From Trochalopteron elliotii (taxonomy: Eukaryota > Chordata > Aves > Passeriformes > Leiothrichidae), in contig JANPWX010000076.1 in assembly GCA_024734555.1 (NCBI GenBank), forward strand, positions 2,806,051 to 2,870,050: 64,000 nt of DNA, written 5' to 3'. The notes under the pieces are model-generated. The model saw nothing but the letters and a program-made list of their open reading frames with translations, searched no databases and was not told the DNA's origin. Positions 1-12,249 of the stretch are shown here, one piece after another. Within the stretch, counting starts at the first letter, position 1. Each line of letters opens with the position of its first letter. A program made the position numbers and the translations under genes.

Positions 1-218
1 GCTAGACAGTGAATTTACCTACACCTTAAATTACAGAACCCTTATTTCTACCTTATAGTTGTACTATAAATATAGACAGAGTAGTGATGCAGACAGAGCT
101 GAACTTGCTTATCAGGGTTTCTGGTGGCTATTCTTCTACTCAACAATCACTATAAAATGATGGTAGGCATAACAATATTAGGCCAGGGAATTTTACTTTA
201 CTCTAGTTTATTGTTAGC

Positions 219-818
219 TGCCATCGTTTAACTCTGTCTGATAACTAAGCCCAACACAACTGCTAGCTCATTTCCCCCTATTTTGATTGGGAGAAAGAGC
301 TGGAAGGGTAAAAATGAGAAAACTCACGAGTTGCAATAAAGACAGTTTAGTAGGTAAAGCAAAAGCTGTGAATACAAGCAAAGCAAAACCAGGAATTCCT
401 GCCTTCTCATGGTCAGGAAGGTGTCCAGACACCCCCAGGACAGAAGAGTTCCATCACATGCAGTAGTGACTTGGGAAGACTAACACCATAATTCTGAAAA
501 TGTCCCCCTTTGTCCTTCTTCCCCCAGCTTTATATGATGAGCACAACACCCTTCATGGTGTATGGAATGGTATAGAATATCCCTTTGGTCACTTGGGGTC
601 AGCTGTCCTAGCTGACACCCCTCCCAACTCCTTGTGTATACTCAGGCTCCTTATTGTGGGGTGAGGAGCAGAAAAGACCTTGACTCAGTATAAGCACTCT
701 TTGACAATATCTAAAACATCACTGTGTTATCAACACTGTTTTCATCACAAATCAAAAGCACAGCCCCATACTGACTCCTATGAAGAAAATAAACTCCAAT
801 CCAATAAAAACCAGCTCA
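219..818 (-). mobile_element. Solo LTR of an avian endogenous retrovirus, family A copy 1
   Basis: Reads as the reverse complement of a common songbird ERVK-type LTR. From left to right on the plus strand it shows the U5 end (CATCGTTTAACTCTG near 222), the degenerate polyadenylation block (CAATAAAGACAGTTTAGTAG near 334-353, where minus-strand ATTAAA has become ACTAAA), the Kozak-like U5/R region, the TATA region (GCTTTATATGATGAGC near 529) and the U3 enhancer block (GGAATATCC-like sequence near 575). The far U3 end is near 818. The same modules occur in the same order in the plus-strand copies at 16195 and 35445. I found no target-site duplication, so the copy is probably old. No gag, pol or env sequence is visible beside it. 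Ends are accurate to about 10 bp. Confidence 0.75.
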
Positions 819-1309
819 CCAGCCAGCCTAAAATTCTGTTTAGTGATTCTGATAGTGAGAAAAAGGATCACGGAAACAACACATCCATAAACAATCTTTA
901 TGCCCACACTCAAGTGTCTGCTTGGAGTCTGTCCTAATTCCTCCAGGATAGTCAGAGGAGGTTCTAGTGTAGTATGTATCACAGCTTTTTCTGCTGCCCT
1001 GTGCTTAGGATTTGTGATGCTTGTTCCTACAGTCCTGGGACATTAAGTTGACCATGTCTGAAGTCCCTGTGTCATAGTGTCTGCTCCAACCTGTTTCCAG
1101 CCCCTATACGCTACCAGTGCCTTCCATAGGTGTGCTTGAACAGGGCCATGTGTTCCTCCAGCTTGATGACAGCTTTGCACAGATGGATTTCCCCGCCTGG
1201 AGACTTCAGGAAACGTCTATGAGGAGCAGAAGGTAGTTGGTGGCCTCATTCCACTAGAACCCTACTACTCAGACCCAGTCCTCTATGCCTGCTACACTGT
1301 GTCTGGTTC
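819..1309. other. Unidentified GC-richer segment between two LTRs
   Basis: This stretch is clearly less AT-rich than the window average and lies between a family-A LTR and a family-B LTR fragment, both on the minus strand. It could be a scrap of retroviral internal sequence or an independent repeat. On the minus strand an uninterrupted 44-codon reading frame runs from 1245 down to 1114 with no start codon. It includes the stretch KAVIKLEEHMALFKHTY. I do not recognise the peptide. No splice sites or further coding extension were found. Confidence 0.35.
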
Positions 1310-1640
1310 AGACACATGAAGAATGAGGCAGCAAGTCAAGGGAAAGCTTCTCTTCTCTTTATTATCTGACTCCATTACTTATATACATTTGTACAAAGGT
1401 CAAGAGATTGGCTACATAGGTTGCCACCTCTTCGACCTGGATGGTGAACATCACCGTCCATCACATTTCTCCTCCCAGAGGAGAAAATGTAAAAAATCTA
1501 CTTTGTTCATGGTACATGCGTGAGAAACTCCAGTTCCAGAATGTAAGCAATCAAAAGGCTTTTGCATCAGGACGACACTACGCCCCACAGAGCTTTCATT
1601 TACTTCACTCACTGTTTTGCATGCTCAACACACTAGTATA
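1310..1640 (-). mobile_element. LTR fragment, family B copy 1
   Basis: Shares the same ordered blocks with the sequence at 15784-16110. Both begin with a TTTATT block (minus-strand polyadenylation signal AATAAA; here near 1359). Then come an AGGGATTGG/AGAGATTGG-like block, ACACCTCTCCGACC-like (here ACCTCTTCGACC near 1427), CATCA-rich sequence with CCTCCCAGAGGAG near 1471, and GTGAGAAACTCCAGT near 1520. The two copies have diverged substantially. The orientation follows from the polyadenylation signal. The right edge is not clear. It is probably the LTR of a bird endogenous retrovirus, family unnamed. Confidence 0.6.
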
Positions 1641-1784
1641 AGGACTAAAAATCTGCCAAAAAGTCAGTTGAAGGAGTTATAGAAGAAAAACAGGTCCTAG
1701 AAAAAGTGTTTCGAGTGGCATGGTTTCCCTTAAATAAATCAATCTATAAATACACACTGTTTTCACCTGTTTTCTCTATTGTAG

Positions 1785-1853
1785 TTTTCTGTCTAAGACC
1801 ATGATGAAGCCCCTATGCGACCACGACTGTGATCTGCTGAGGTCAAAGAGTCT
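1785..1853 (+). other. Candidate 69-bp cassette exon of an unidentified gene
   Basis: A pyrimidine-rich acceptor (TTTTCTCTATTGTAG ending at 1784) is followed by 69 bp and then a strong donor (GTGAGTAA from 1854). Exactly one frame is open across the block: one base, 22 codons, then two bases, so the length is a multiple of three and the exon could be included or skipped without a frame change. The peptide contains MMKPLCDHDCDLLRSKSL. The two adjacent ATGs at 1801 have a good Kozak context (ACCATGA). The block is GC-richer than its flanks and keeps CpGs at 1818 and 1824, unlike the surrounding unique DNA. I do not recognise the peptide. Chance pairing of splice motifs remains possible. Confidence 0.35.
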
Positions 1854-2028
1854 GTGAGTAAAGAAAATTATCAGTAATGGGAAATTGCAGCTACTATGTA
1901 CATTAGACAAATAGCACAACCCAGTTTAAATAAAGATTAAATTTCTATGTAGAATCCATTACTGTTTCATGGAGCAGTAGGCTGAAAACCGCAAAAAACG
2001 AATGTTGAATTTCAGCATGGGGCCAGCG

Positions 2029-2507
2029 TGTTGCTAGCCCTGAGAGAGTTCAACACACTCTGAGGGTGTCCAGCAACCTCCCAGAAATGGCTTAAAAATA
2101 ATTCACCAGACGGCTTGATTGGAGGTATTTTGAAAAAGCAAAAAGCTTTTAATTAGAGAGAAGATAACAAACTATACAAAACAAAAGAACAAAAGTGGTG
2201 CACCGTGCAGGAAGGTCCCTTGCACCTGCTAAGACATCCTGAAAATGCTCTGAGAATCTCTGTGCTCTCTCTTAAGTATTTGATGATCTAGGAGGGATTT
2301 TTTGGCAAGCTGCCCAATAGCAAATAACTACATTCTTTGAAGAACAACTAAAGGGACCAACAGGTGCTTTTGTCCTGGCACTGAGCCAATTACTGTAAGA
2401 AGAGCATAGATGTTTCTGGTTCATTTTCTTCATAAGTTCTGGGGTGAAACTGAAATTCTTCTCCTAATATGGGAACACCTGCTTGGGTGTGGGGCTACAC
2501 TGCAACA
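2029..2507 (-). mobile_element. LTR with inverted termini, family C
   Basis: A 479-bp block bounded by TGTTGC at 2029 and GCAACA ending at 2507, a perfect 6-bp terminal inverted repeat of the TG...CA kind that marks LTRs. It is GC-richer than the sequence on either side and lacks coding content. The interior AAAGCTTTTAATTAG at about 2142-2156 is probably the degraded polyadenylation region in minus orientation, so the strand is inferred. Flanking 5-bp sequences do not match, so no target-site duplication survives. The family name is not known to me. Confidence 0.5.
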
Positions 2508-4673
2508 GGCAAAGCAACCTTTTATATGATTCTAGTTAAGGGTGTCTCTCTAGCAGTGATCATCATGTACTTGGATTCAAAATGCCTGCAGAAAGAATTA
2601 AAGTAAAAAAAAAAGTCAACAGCTGTCCTCAGTTTCTAAAAGAGAAACAATTAATGAGCTAATTTGTCAAAAGAATGCTTGAAACAGGGCAATGCTGTTA
2701 AGTGCTCATAGGAAAAACAGAAATTACATAAGGATATTGTATTAAAGATAAATTAAAAGTTGTGTACCATTGGACAGGGCTTGAGAATAGATAAAAAGGA
2801 GCTGGTGTGTCTAAATTTAAGAGTGTGGGAAGGAAAGCAAGAAGCAGACCTTACAATCTGAAATTTCCCATAAATAAATGAAATAAAAATATCACAGATG
2901 CTGTCAGGTTGAATGTGAAAAGAGATTCATATGAAAACACTAGAGAGAAGAAAAAAAATTCAAAAGACAAATAGCATCAAAAACAACAACAAATCTCTAA
3001 AAAGACAGCAGTAATAGAAATTCCAACAGAGACCCTCCATAACCAACAGACATTCTAATTATGAACTTATGATTATGTTAGTTATGATATAGTGTCATAG
3101 TGGATCATATTCACACTCAGGGAAAACTGTGGTCGCAATAGAAACTAGAGAAGAAAAAGACAATATCCCAAGCTACTGAAAATTACATTTTCTCTAGTCT
3201 CACTGATCACTCTGCCGAATTTCACAGGTTTGTTTTATTCGCTCATGATGCTTATGGTGCCTGGGGATAAAAAAAAATTGCTAGAGACATTAGCAATGGA
3301 AATTGTTAAGGAACATACTGTGTTCTGGTGGTGAAATTCCTTTCTAATATTTCTTAATCTACCTACTAATTTATATAGTCATATTTAGTTTATTGCACTA
3401 CAGCTGTTCTAAGAGAGATAAGGCAGAAGTGGTTTTAAACGTGTTTTGTCCTTTAACACTGCTGTAGTTGACAACACAAGGTCCACAACCATGGACAAGA
3501 AACCTTGAGCCCTTATTAGTAATAGCCCAGTCATAGAACAAGGTCCTGGAAGTGACCATCAAGGATGATGATAAAGAGCACTGACATGCACTGAAACATG
3601 TATGGAGTGTTTACTTCAGTTAAATTCCTTCCAACACTTTTTCTGACTAGTGTTGTATAAAGAATGAAATGAAAACAGATGGACTTAGAACAGGATACAC
3701 ATTTTTCATGTCCATCATCATGCTACCTTTCATTTGGTTTTTAAACTTTGAAAGTATTTAACCATGCCAGTAAAGCATGTACCAACTTTTTTTAAAGTGA
3801 AAACACAATTTTCATGGAGTCTGCATGAAAATTATAATGTGCAAAGTAAAACTAAAAGAGAATTCTAAAGGCAAAAGAAAAGTTTATTTCATTTTCTTGT
3901 TGTTTTTTTGTCTTGTTTGTCTTTTATAAGCAATATGTATATTTAAACTGGATTATCATTTTGTTTCCATTTCTTTGAGGTTTTTGATTCCTATAGCAGG
4001 TATTTTTGAGGTGCATTTATAGTAAACTTTTTGTTAAGATCAAAAATATGCTTCTGTAGCTAACTTAAAATTACCACCACATAACACGCTTTAGTTCACT
4101 TAAGGCAGCAATCTCAAAACAAGTGAATCTTCAAATGAAACAAACCTAAAAGAAATGCTTGAAGAATGTCCCTAGTATATGCCAGTGAGTATGGATGGTT
4201 GATCCATATGTGTAAGGCTAGTCTGCAGTAAAACACTCAAATGCACAATAGCATGAATATCATTTAGCAGTATTAGGAAGCTTCACAGCATCACTGCTTC
4301 ACTTTAGAAGTCCTCTCTTAGCTCTCCATATTGCTTGAAAAGATAGGCAAATCTGTGAAGTGTATGTGAACTAAAATAGAACTGTTTTCCTAACATATTC
4401 AAGGAGTTAAACTCTATTGTATTCAAAAGAATTGATCCTTAATTAGAGCAAAGGAATTAAGACCAATTTCTCCTTGAAGAGAAAATTAATTTTCATCAAC
4501 TCCAGATAATATAGGTTAAGTGAATTCCATTCAATACTCTGTTAGAGAAAGTATTGACTTTTTCATGCTTAAGGAGCCATATTATTCAAGGGTGGCTTGA
4601 CTCTTACAGCCCACTGTGTCCAGTTGAGGTTAGATAGAAAGGAAAAATAAGATAATTGGAGAGTCCTAGATGG
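2508..4673. other. Unique AT-rich sequence
   Basis: No gene, recognisable transposon or RNA gene seen. Short A-runs occur near 2607 and 2950 and a T/G-rich stretch near 3897-3920. All open frames here are short and contain no recognisable protein motif. Confidence 0.6.
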
Positions 4674-5105
4674 CATAGAATCAAAGAATGCTTTTGATTG
4701 GAAGGTATCTTAAGATTCATCGAGTTCCAACCTCCCTGACATGGGCAGAGACACCTTTCACTTGACCAGGTTGCTCAAAACCCCATCCAACCTGGCCTTG
4801 AACCCTGCCAGGGCTGGGGCATCCACAGCATATTTTGACAATCTGTTCCAGTGCCTCATCACCCTCAAAGTACAGACTTTCTTTCTAACATCTAATGTAA
4901 ACCACCTTCTCTTTGAACCCATTACTCTTTGTCATATCAGTACGGCTCCTAATAAAGATCCCCTCTCCATCTTCCTTATAGGCCCCCTTCTGACACTGGA
5001 TGGATATTATGGGATCTCAATGCAACCCTCTTCAGGCTGATCAGCCCCAACTTTATCAGCCTATCATCATAGGAGAGCTACTCTAGTCTCTTTATCCTGT
5101 CCTCT
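4674..5105 (-). mobile_element. CR1 LINE 3' end
   Basis: Begins with the CR1 terminal repeat in reverse complement (CATAGAATCAAAGAATG at 4674). Then come the characteristic 3' UTR blocks: TGGGCAGAGACACCTTTCAC near 4743, CCAGGTTGCTCAAAACCCC near 4765, and CTGTTCCAGTGCCTCATCACC near 4843. The right end, near CCTCTGTAGAA, corresponds to the last part of ORF2. It is truncated at its 5' end, as most CR1 copies are. The 99-codon and 79-codon open frames overlapping it are not genes. Confidence 0.85.
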
Positions 5106-6284
5106 GTAGAAGCCCTGAAGACAAGGGGCAAATATGCATGTCTCAAAACCAATAGCCAGATAACTATGGAGGCAAATAGGGATTGTTGGTAAGAGCATGC
5201 TGTGAGAAAGTACTGGATGTGGCTGGAAAAGGAGCCCATCCAGAGGCAGGCCAGTACTTTTCTGGGACAAACTACTTGTATTGGCTCCTGGAGAATAGAA
5301 CAGCACAAGCTGTGGATTGAGAAGCAGGCATGGACAGTTGACTAAAGAAAGACCCAGTAGAGGGGCTCAAGACTACCAAAAACCCTCTAAGTCCAGCATG
5401 ATAATGAATTTGTATAGAAAGAGAGAAACTCAGCCCCAGAGCAGGGAAGACTTAGGTGTAAAAAGGCATCCCAATGAAGCCCAGGCGATGTATCTACATA
5501 TGACCTTGTCTGATTACATGGCCATGTCTATAGTAATAATCAAGGATCAATTTATTTTATCAGTTCTGGAAGTGGGAAAAAAAGCTATCTTCTATACTAT
5601 TAAACTGTTAGGCTGGTGCTTGGAACAGTTGTGACTGTTACCAAGTTATAATTTAAAGTCAGTTCTCTAGGACAATTTGTCAGGCCAAGAATCATTCCCA
5701 ATAGGCAGGCAGAGTGCAAACACATTTCCTGGAGTGTAAGAAAAAGCCATAAGTTGGATAGGTCAGCCAATCCTATCAAGTCTCAAGACTAGACAACAAA
5801 CTCTGGAAATACTCAGTTGTTAGAAAAATGTCTTCAGGCCTTTAATGTAGGTTATGATTATACTGCAGAATATGATTACACTGTTTCAGGGAGTTTGGAA
5901 GCATAAAACAAAATACAATATCTATGGCTATCTGAAAAACTAATTGCCCAGAATATGAAAGCCAGAATAAAGTTCTAGAATATATGAGTACCATTTTACT
6001 AGTATTTTGAGGTCTATATAATAGAAAAATAATTGGACCTGTGAAAAATGACAATAAATTAATTCATATGACTCACAACATTAAAGGGTTTGAATGATAA
6101 TTGTCAGTTCAGTAGTCCTGCGTTTTACTTAATCCTAGGCATTACTAATTCAAATTGAACAAAAAGATTTTTCTAAATATTCCATAGCTGCCAAACATGG
6201 TCTATCAGCAAATGAAATATGTTATCACAGAAAAATATTTAGAGATGAAATCTCATTCTTAACACCATGTGTAAACAGAATTCT
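5106..6284. other. Unique sequence, no gene recognised
   Basis: Slightly GC-richer between about 5110 and 5480, but nothing I can assign. A 105-codon open frame (5317-5634) has no recognisable motif, no splice context and no start context that sets it apart. It is treated as chance. Confidence 0.5.
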
Positions 6285-6375
6285 AGAATCATAGAATCAT
6301 TTAGGTTGGAAAAGATCTTTAGATCATCAAACCCAGCCATAAACCTAACAGTCTAAAATGCAACATTAAGTACAC
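6285..6375 (-). mobile_element. Short CR1 LINE 3' end
   Basis: Shows the terminal repeat TAGAATCATAGAATCATTTA followed by GGTTGGAAAAGATCTTTAGA and CCCAGCCATAAACC, which match the extreme 3' end of CR1 in reverse complement. The copy is very short and 5'-truncated. Confidence 0.8.
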
Positions 6376-8011
6376 ACACACAGGGAATACATGCTCATTA
6401 TAAGTAACGTTTATAATCTATGTTCCTAATAGGCCTCTTGAAATATACCAATATATTTGACAGAAGCTTCTGTTTAATAATAGAATTAATAAAATTGTTC
6501 CACAATTTAACATATTTTAAATTAAATATACTAGAGCAAAACTAGGCAACAAGAGAAATTGAATAACTGGTTTATTGTTGCTAGGATTTTGCAAGTTAGT
6601 ACTTTGCAAGAATTAAATCACCACTGCACCTCAAACTACATTCTCACTTGCACTGACTTGGAGGGCTTGTTACTACTCATAGAGAATTTAGCTAAGGCTT
6701 TTTATTGAACTTCTTAGCTGTATTCTTAAGAGAACTGCAAAAAAATAAACAAAGAGGTAATTAATGCTGCTTATTAGAGTTACATATAATTTTCTTTTGG
6801 TTTTAGTTACTTCCACTGTAATTCTTGTAAGAATTCACAAAATAAAGACTAAGAGACAACTATATTTCAGGGATAATGAAAAATCAGAAAGCTCACAATT
6901 TTCATCAAATGTATTTTGAAAAACCTAAATTGGCAGATCAGTCAATCCTTCTAGGTCTTTGGAAATCACTATTAACAATGAATGTCAGGCAAACCCTGTC
7001 AGAAACCTGCATTCTAGCCATCTGAGTTAAGCTGCAGTAGGTATATGGGGAAAATCTTTTTCACATATGGCACAGAAAAACAAAGTAAAACCCAAAGCCA
7101 ACCCTTCCACTAGTCAAGATGAGATTAATAGAATTTTAATCTAAATTTTGAAGAAGGTGTCTTATGGCTTGTATAAGACAATTTCAGTCTCGATGTCAAA
7201 ATGAAAGAGCTAGCAAGTATAATACAGAAATTAACATGCAATTCTCCTAAAACATCAACTAAAATGACACTTGGGGAGTAACCAAGACTCTACAATAATC
7301 CTCAAAAGAGGATTTTAGCTGATGGTGGAAAAAAAGCAAACTGTATATAGGAAAAAAATTACATCAACATTATTCTCCAGATTCTTATCACAAATAATGA
7401 ACACAATGTGTTATAATTTACAGTGATAAATGTCTTAATGTTCCTGAAAGAGTTTGCAAGAGTATTCGCTACTTGGGAGGAAGCAGGTATCATCACCTGT
7501 TTCAATTGCAGAAAAACAATATGACACAGAGAGTTTTATAAAACTGATGAGGTTGTGCTTGTATTTAATTACCTGGAAAGATCCAATTTGGACCTCATGC
7601 TGCTTTCATTCAAGTGATGATTTTATTCAACTACACTTGTGTTAGTAATCAAGGCTGAAATTCTTCTTGGCTCAGAGGTAATAGCATACTGATGCATCAA
7701 AATTAATTTTCATTGGTATCTGAAATTTGAGGAAGGTTCTCTTAAAGCAACATTGCTCCAACAGTAGATTTGGGATAAGTAAAATACATTAATTTTGCTC
7801 AGACTCTCATAACCTCAGAAAATTTCTCACACAACTGTGAGAGATTCCTTGCTGTTGTCCTGATCATTCATGAAAAAGGTGCAGAGCTTTTAACTCTGAG
7901 GGAAGCATGCAGACTGCAATTTTTAGAGCAAAGCAGAAAGTGGTTCAATGCTTCCTGCTGAAAACACTTCATTTTCCCAGTAGGCTTTGGCAAAACTCAG
8001 TAGAGCTCAGG
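6376..8011. other. Unique AT-rich sequence
   Basis: No gene, RNA gene or transposon recognised. Open frames are short and motif-free. Confidence 0.6.
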
Positions 8012-8120
8012 GAAAAAAACAAACCAAACCAACCAACAAACAAACAAAAAACCAAAACAAAACAAACCATAACAAACCAAAACAAAAAAACCCAAAAAAC
8101 AAAACAAAACAAAACACAAC
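8012..8120. repeat. A/C-only low-complexity tract
   Basis: About 110 bp made almost entirely of A and C in AAAC, AACC and AAAAC units, with almost no G or T. The overlapping lysine/asparagine/threonine-rich plus-strand frames and phenylalanine/leucine/tryptophan-rich minus-strand frames are composition artefacts. It may be the decayed tail of a retroposed sequence, but no body is recognisable. Confidence 0.85.
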
Positions 8121-10284
8121 TCTTAGAACACCTGACAAAGATGGAAAAAATCTTTCCATAGATTGTGACACTAAAAGCTGATAGATGGCTGCTGACCCCA
8201 ATGCACTTGCAGCTTTGAGAGAGGTACATCGCCTTTTGGGGTTTTTTTTCAGGACTGAAATGGTTTTGAATTTCTAGGATTGCTAGAAGAAGAAACTTAT
8301 AAGTTAAGAGTTGATGAGACAAGAAGAGAAGTATTTTAAAGTACCCATGTGTAAATTAATGGTATACTCTTTTCTGTGATCCAGCATTTTTCAGAGATCT
8401 TTTGGATTGAAAAACTACACTATTGTTTCCAGATAAGTTAAAAAATCTGTCTGTACTTCCTGTAGTCACTGAAATCTCTTCTCTATTCTTTCCAGGCTCT
8501 TTCTGACTCTGTTCATGCTTGACAGTCCTTGCTACTGAGGTTCTTGCTCACCACTTGCATTGTAAGTGTGTCTTCAAAGGTCAGAGATGCAATTAAATGA
8601 AACAGCATCTTTTCCTCTTTCCGTAGAGATATCCGTATGCATCCATTGAGGCAGGAAATGCGTATAACTCTCTTCTCTGCTGCCCAGCCAAACTTAGTTT
8701 TAATATTTTGTAAAAAAACCCAGCAAAACATAGGGAAAAAAAAATAATTGTATCATCTTTCAGGAGCTGGGGGAGACAGAAATAGAAACTTATAAAATCA
8801 ATTGGTCAAGACTGGAACTTTGTAAGTCTGAAAAGTAAACCATATGATATATTGTCCACCTCTTGATAAGAATGATTAAAAGAAAATGTTTAATCTAAAC
8901 TGTATAATTTAAGTACTAGGGGAAAAGTTTCTGGGTTTTCAAGTTTTATTATACTTATTTTGGCATTAAAAACATTATACATTTGTAATGAAAACTCTGG
9001 AATTTTTCTTTGTAAAGTGTAGGGTTTTTTAGCCTGAGTTAGTTATAGCACTAGTCATGGTGGTGCCTTTAGCACAGAAAGTTATAAAAAAGACTTAAAA
9101 TCAATGTTTAACATAGACCAAATTTGGAACATTGTATTACAATTATGTATATAGTATCTAAAAATTGATTCAACTTACAGTAGATAAAATGTCTTCCAAA
9201 GTTTTTCAGAATGTCACATCAACATTCTAGAAACTATGAAATATATGTAATTCACAGCAATTTCTTTTCCACAATTATGTAATGAAAAAAAGTATTAGTA
9301 CAAGATGTATTGACTAGCTCATCAGGGAATTCACCTCACACAATTTACAATCTAATGGATTTGCAATCTAATTACATTTTATTCTCACTTCTGTGTTTCC
9401 TAAGTTTTCTGGTATTTTGTCAGCTTGTTTGGTGCACAAACATTCTTATTTCAAAAGGCAGCTGAATTCCGTGACACATTGAAATTCATGAGGTATACTT
9501 GGAGATATGAATATCCATCCATTTGAGGCATTTGCAATTACTTTTATTTTATGTATTATTTAATTAATGATCTTGCATTTTGCAGTAGCATTACTCTACT
9601 TTTCCATCTGTGGAATTCAATTGTCCCAAATTGTTTTCACTTCTTATAGTCCTTTATCAGAATTAAGCATCACTGTCTCTTAAAATCTGCACATCTGAAC
9701 AATATGTCTCATTTGGTCCCTCAAAAAGTAATGAGTTTGCAAGTTATTTTGTATCAAATACAGCTAAATTTCTGCATTATACGGATAAAACCAGCATATA
9801 TTTCTCAAATCTAGAAAATGTGACATTTCAGTACATCTAATCTAGAAGTTGCCTAATATTTTATTAATCCTTCTTTGCACGGTCTACTGTCATGTGTCAT
9901 GTGTAAGTGCAGACAGAAAAATTCTGAAGTACACTTAGATTTTTTAATTAATACATAGTCGCTAAGAATGTTTAGACAATTTTATTTTGTGGAATGACAA
10001 CTGAATATTTATTGGCTCTTAGGTCACCTGGAAGATTGAAATGTTAGATTAGATAAGTTATTTCATTGCAGATCAAGATCTGTAGCATCTGGGCTTGGCT
10101 CCAGTGGAAAAGACCAGCTATAAAAATGACACCTAAGATAGCGAATCAAAAATCAAAGTTGAAATATTACAGTCAAGGAGGTGATGCTTATGTCAGCCTA
10201 CAGGTGTAAGTTGTTGGTAATAGATACCCAGTTCTGACAATAGAACTGTCATTTGAATTTAGAGTTCTATATTTGGTTTTCACA
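8121..10284. other. Unique AT-rich sequence
   Basis: No gene or transposon recognised. An acceptor-like CTTTCCAG (to 8495) and a donor GTAAGTGT (8562) bracket 66 bp, but all three frames contain stops, so it is not called. Confidence 0.6.
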
Positions 10285-10480
10285 AAATCTCAGAATGGTT
10301 TGAAGGAGCCTCTGGAGGTCATCCTGTCCAAAACTCCTGCTAAAGCAGGACAGGTTTTGAATATGTATGTACATGGGGGACTTTCACAGCCTCCCTGGGC
10401 AAGTCTCCCAAGTATTTGACCACACTCACAGTAAGAAAAGGATTTTCTTTTGTTCTTCTAACTTAGTATGTGTCTTCTCT
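10285..10480 (-). mobile_element. CR1 LINE 3' end
   Basis: Reverse complement of a CR1 3' region. It shows CAGAATGGTTTGAAGGAGCC near 10291, GGAGGTCATCCTGTCCAAA near 10315, CTAAAGCAGGACAGG near 10341, CACAGCCTCCCTGGGCAAG near 10386 and TTTGACCACACTCACAGTAA near 10416. The order matches the CR1 subfamily that carries the extra 'stacked accident' of block 'CTCAAAGCAGGGCC'. An internal deletion is likely near 10360. It is 5'-truncated. Confidence 0.8.
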
Positions 10481-11672
10481 GTATTATTAAATCTATTAAT
10501 CTCTACTCATTAATTATGAGGCATATTTTTGCTATAGGTGGTGATATAACAAGATTCTAGCTCATTGACTTGCACAAGTGTAGAAAAATACCTATTATCA
10601 TGTATCCTCCTAAACTCAGTCTGTAAATTAAAAATGTTACAGAAAATATTTATAGCTGAGTCAGAAAGTTACTGCCTTTTCTAGAAAGTCATTAAAAATG
10701 TATCTACCTGCAGACCTTCAGTGTCTTCCCCCTTCGCTCTCTCCCAATATTATTTCTTCATATTTTTTCATGTTGCACATCTTATTCTCAAAAGATTTCT
10801 CACCATATAGTAGTTGAAAGCTTCCTAATTTCCTTAATATATCTTACTAATTTCCCCCATTTACAGCTGCTTTTTGACTTATACATTTGCTATTACTCTC
10901 TTCTTAGGCCTCCCTTGGGGATGAATGTTTCAATTTCCTTTGTGGAAACACTATGCCATTACAAAGGGACACATTTAAAACTCTTGATGGGTTGACTTCT
11001 AAAGCCATGAAACCAAGACCTGACAGAATTAAGGCTGAAACTCTGGCCTGACACTAGCCTCTCAGTATAAATCCCATCACAAAAGTAATCCTCTTAAACA
11101 GTTCCTTTTTCCATGATCATATTTGTAGTTGAAATAGAAAATTATATTAATCCTTTAAGCAGTAAAAGTACATTAAATTCAGTACTTTCAAATTTATAGT
11201 GAAATTATACAGATATATGGGATAAGAGAAGCAAAAGAAACCACCTGATCATTTATTACACAGCCACCTCAATTTTTTGTTTCATAGGTTGACTGCAGGA
11301 TAGAATATTTAAAGCAGTACTGATAATCTCTAGAATGAAATGGAAATAAGTGGACTTCCTAGAGACAACAGTCCAAAAATTCTGCTAAGTCATGGTTAAC
11401 AACATGAATTCACCTGATTTATTAGCACGATTGATCCAAAAATATTAATTTTTCAAAACATTTGCAGGAGAATCTTCTACAATAAATTTTGTTAACTTAT
11501 TAGGTTTCTTTGCATAAAAGAGGAAAAATTTTGAAAAAAAAAATAAAAATATACCATTTCATAGTCCTTTTCAAGTAGTTTTTTCAATAGTTTCCTTTTT
11601 CAAATAGTTGTTTCATTTTTGGGTTTTTTGCATTTCTTTGTCCGTTTGTCTTCTTGTCCATTTAAAAGGGGA
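10481..11672. other. Unique AT-rich sequence
   Basis: No gene, RNA gene or transposon recognised. Confidence 0.6.
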
Positions 11673-11734
11673 GAAAAGTATATGAAAAAGTATATGAAAA
11701 GTATATGAGACAGTATATGAAAGTATGTGAAAAT
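11673..11734. repeat. Imperfect GAAAAGTATAT tandem repeat
   Basis: About five units of 10-12 bp with the core GAAAAGTATAT, each slightly different in length. It is a small minisatellite with no coding role. Confidence 0.8.
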
Positions 11735-12249
11735 CTTTTTGGTTTTCTATGTATTTTATTTTCATCTATTAATGAAATGACAATAAATCCCCCCAAAAAT
11801 TCCGGTTTTTATTAATTACAAATCATTATATACTTCCGTCAGTATATTGCATGAATTTGTTTCCTACTAGCTCATTCCCAAAATTGTCTCTGGGTTCTAA
11901 CCATCATCTCATCACAACACAATCAGTATGAAGTTGAATTAATTGAGAAGTGATGTATTTCTACATTTTTCTTTGCAATACTTAATGTATTTATCAATTT
12001 TTTGAATTAGATATTTACCTTTTTCTTTTTCGTTATATAATAAAATTTACTGCAAGGTTTTTTTTGCTTTTTGAATATTCAAGTAGAGAAACAATTCACC
12101 TGCTTCTCATTTCCTTTTTGCCAGATCTTACTGTACTTTGCCTCGGTACAATGCATTATCTCTGCATATTAGAAAACAGGTAACTGTTTCAGAAGTAAGT
12201 GAGCTATCCTAACTTAGAAAGACATGTAAATTTATTTAATATTCAAATG

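Noticed and set aside
7969..8322. 117-codon minus-strand frame rich in F, L and W, suggesting a membrane protein
   Set aside because: Its hydrophobic character comes from reading an A/C-only tract in reverse.
8496..8561. 66-bp exon between CTTTCCAG and GTAAGTGT
   Set aside because: All three frames contain a stop. It shows how easily splice-like pairs occur here by chance.
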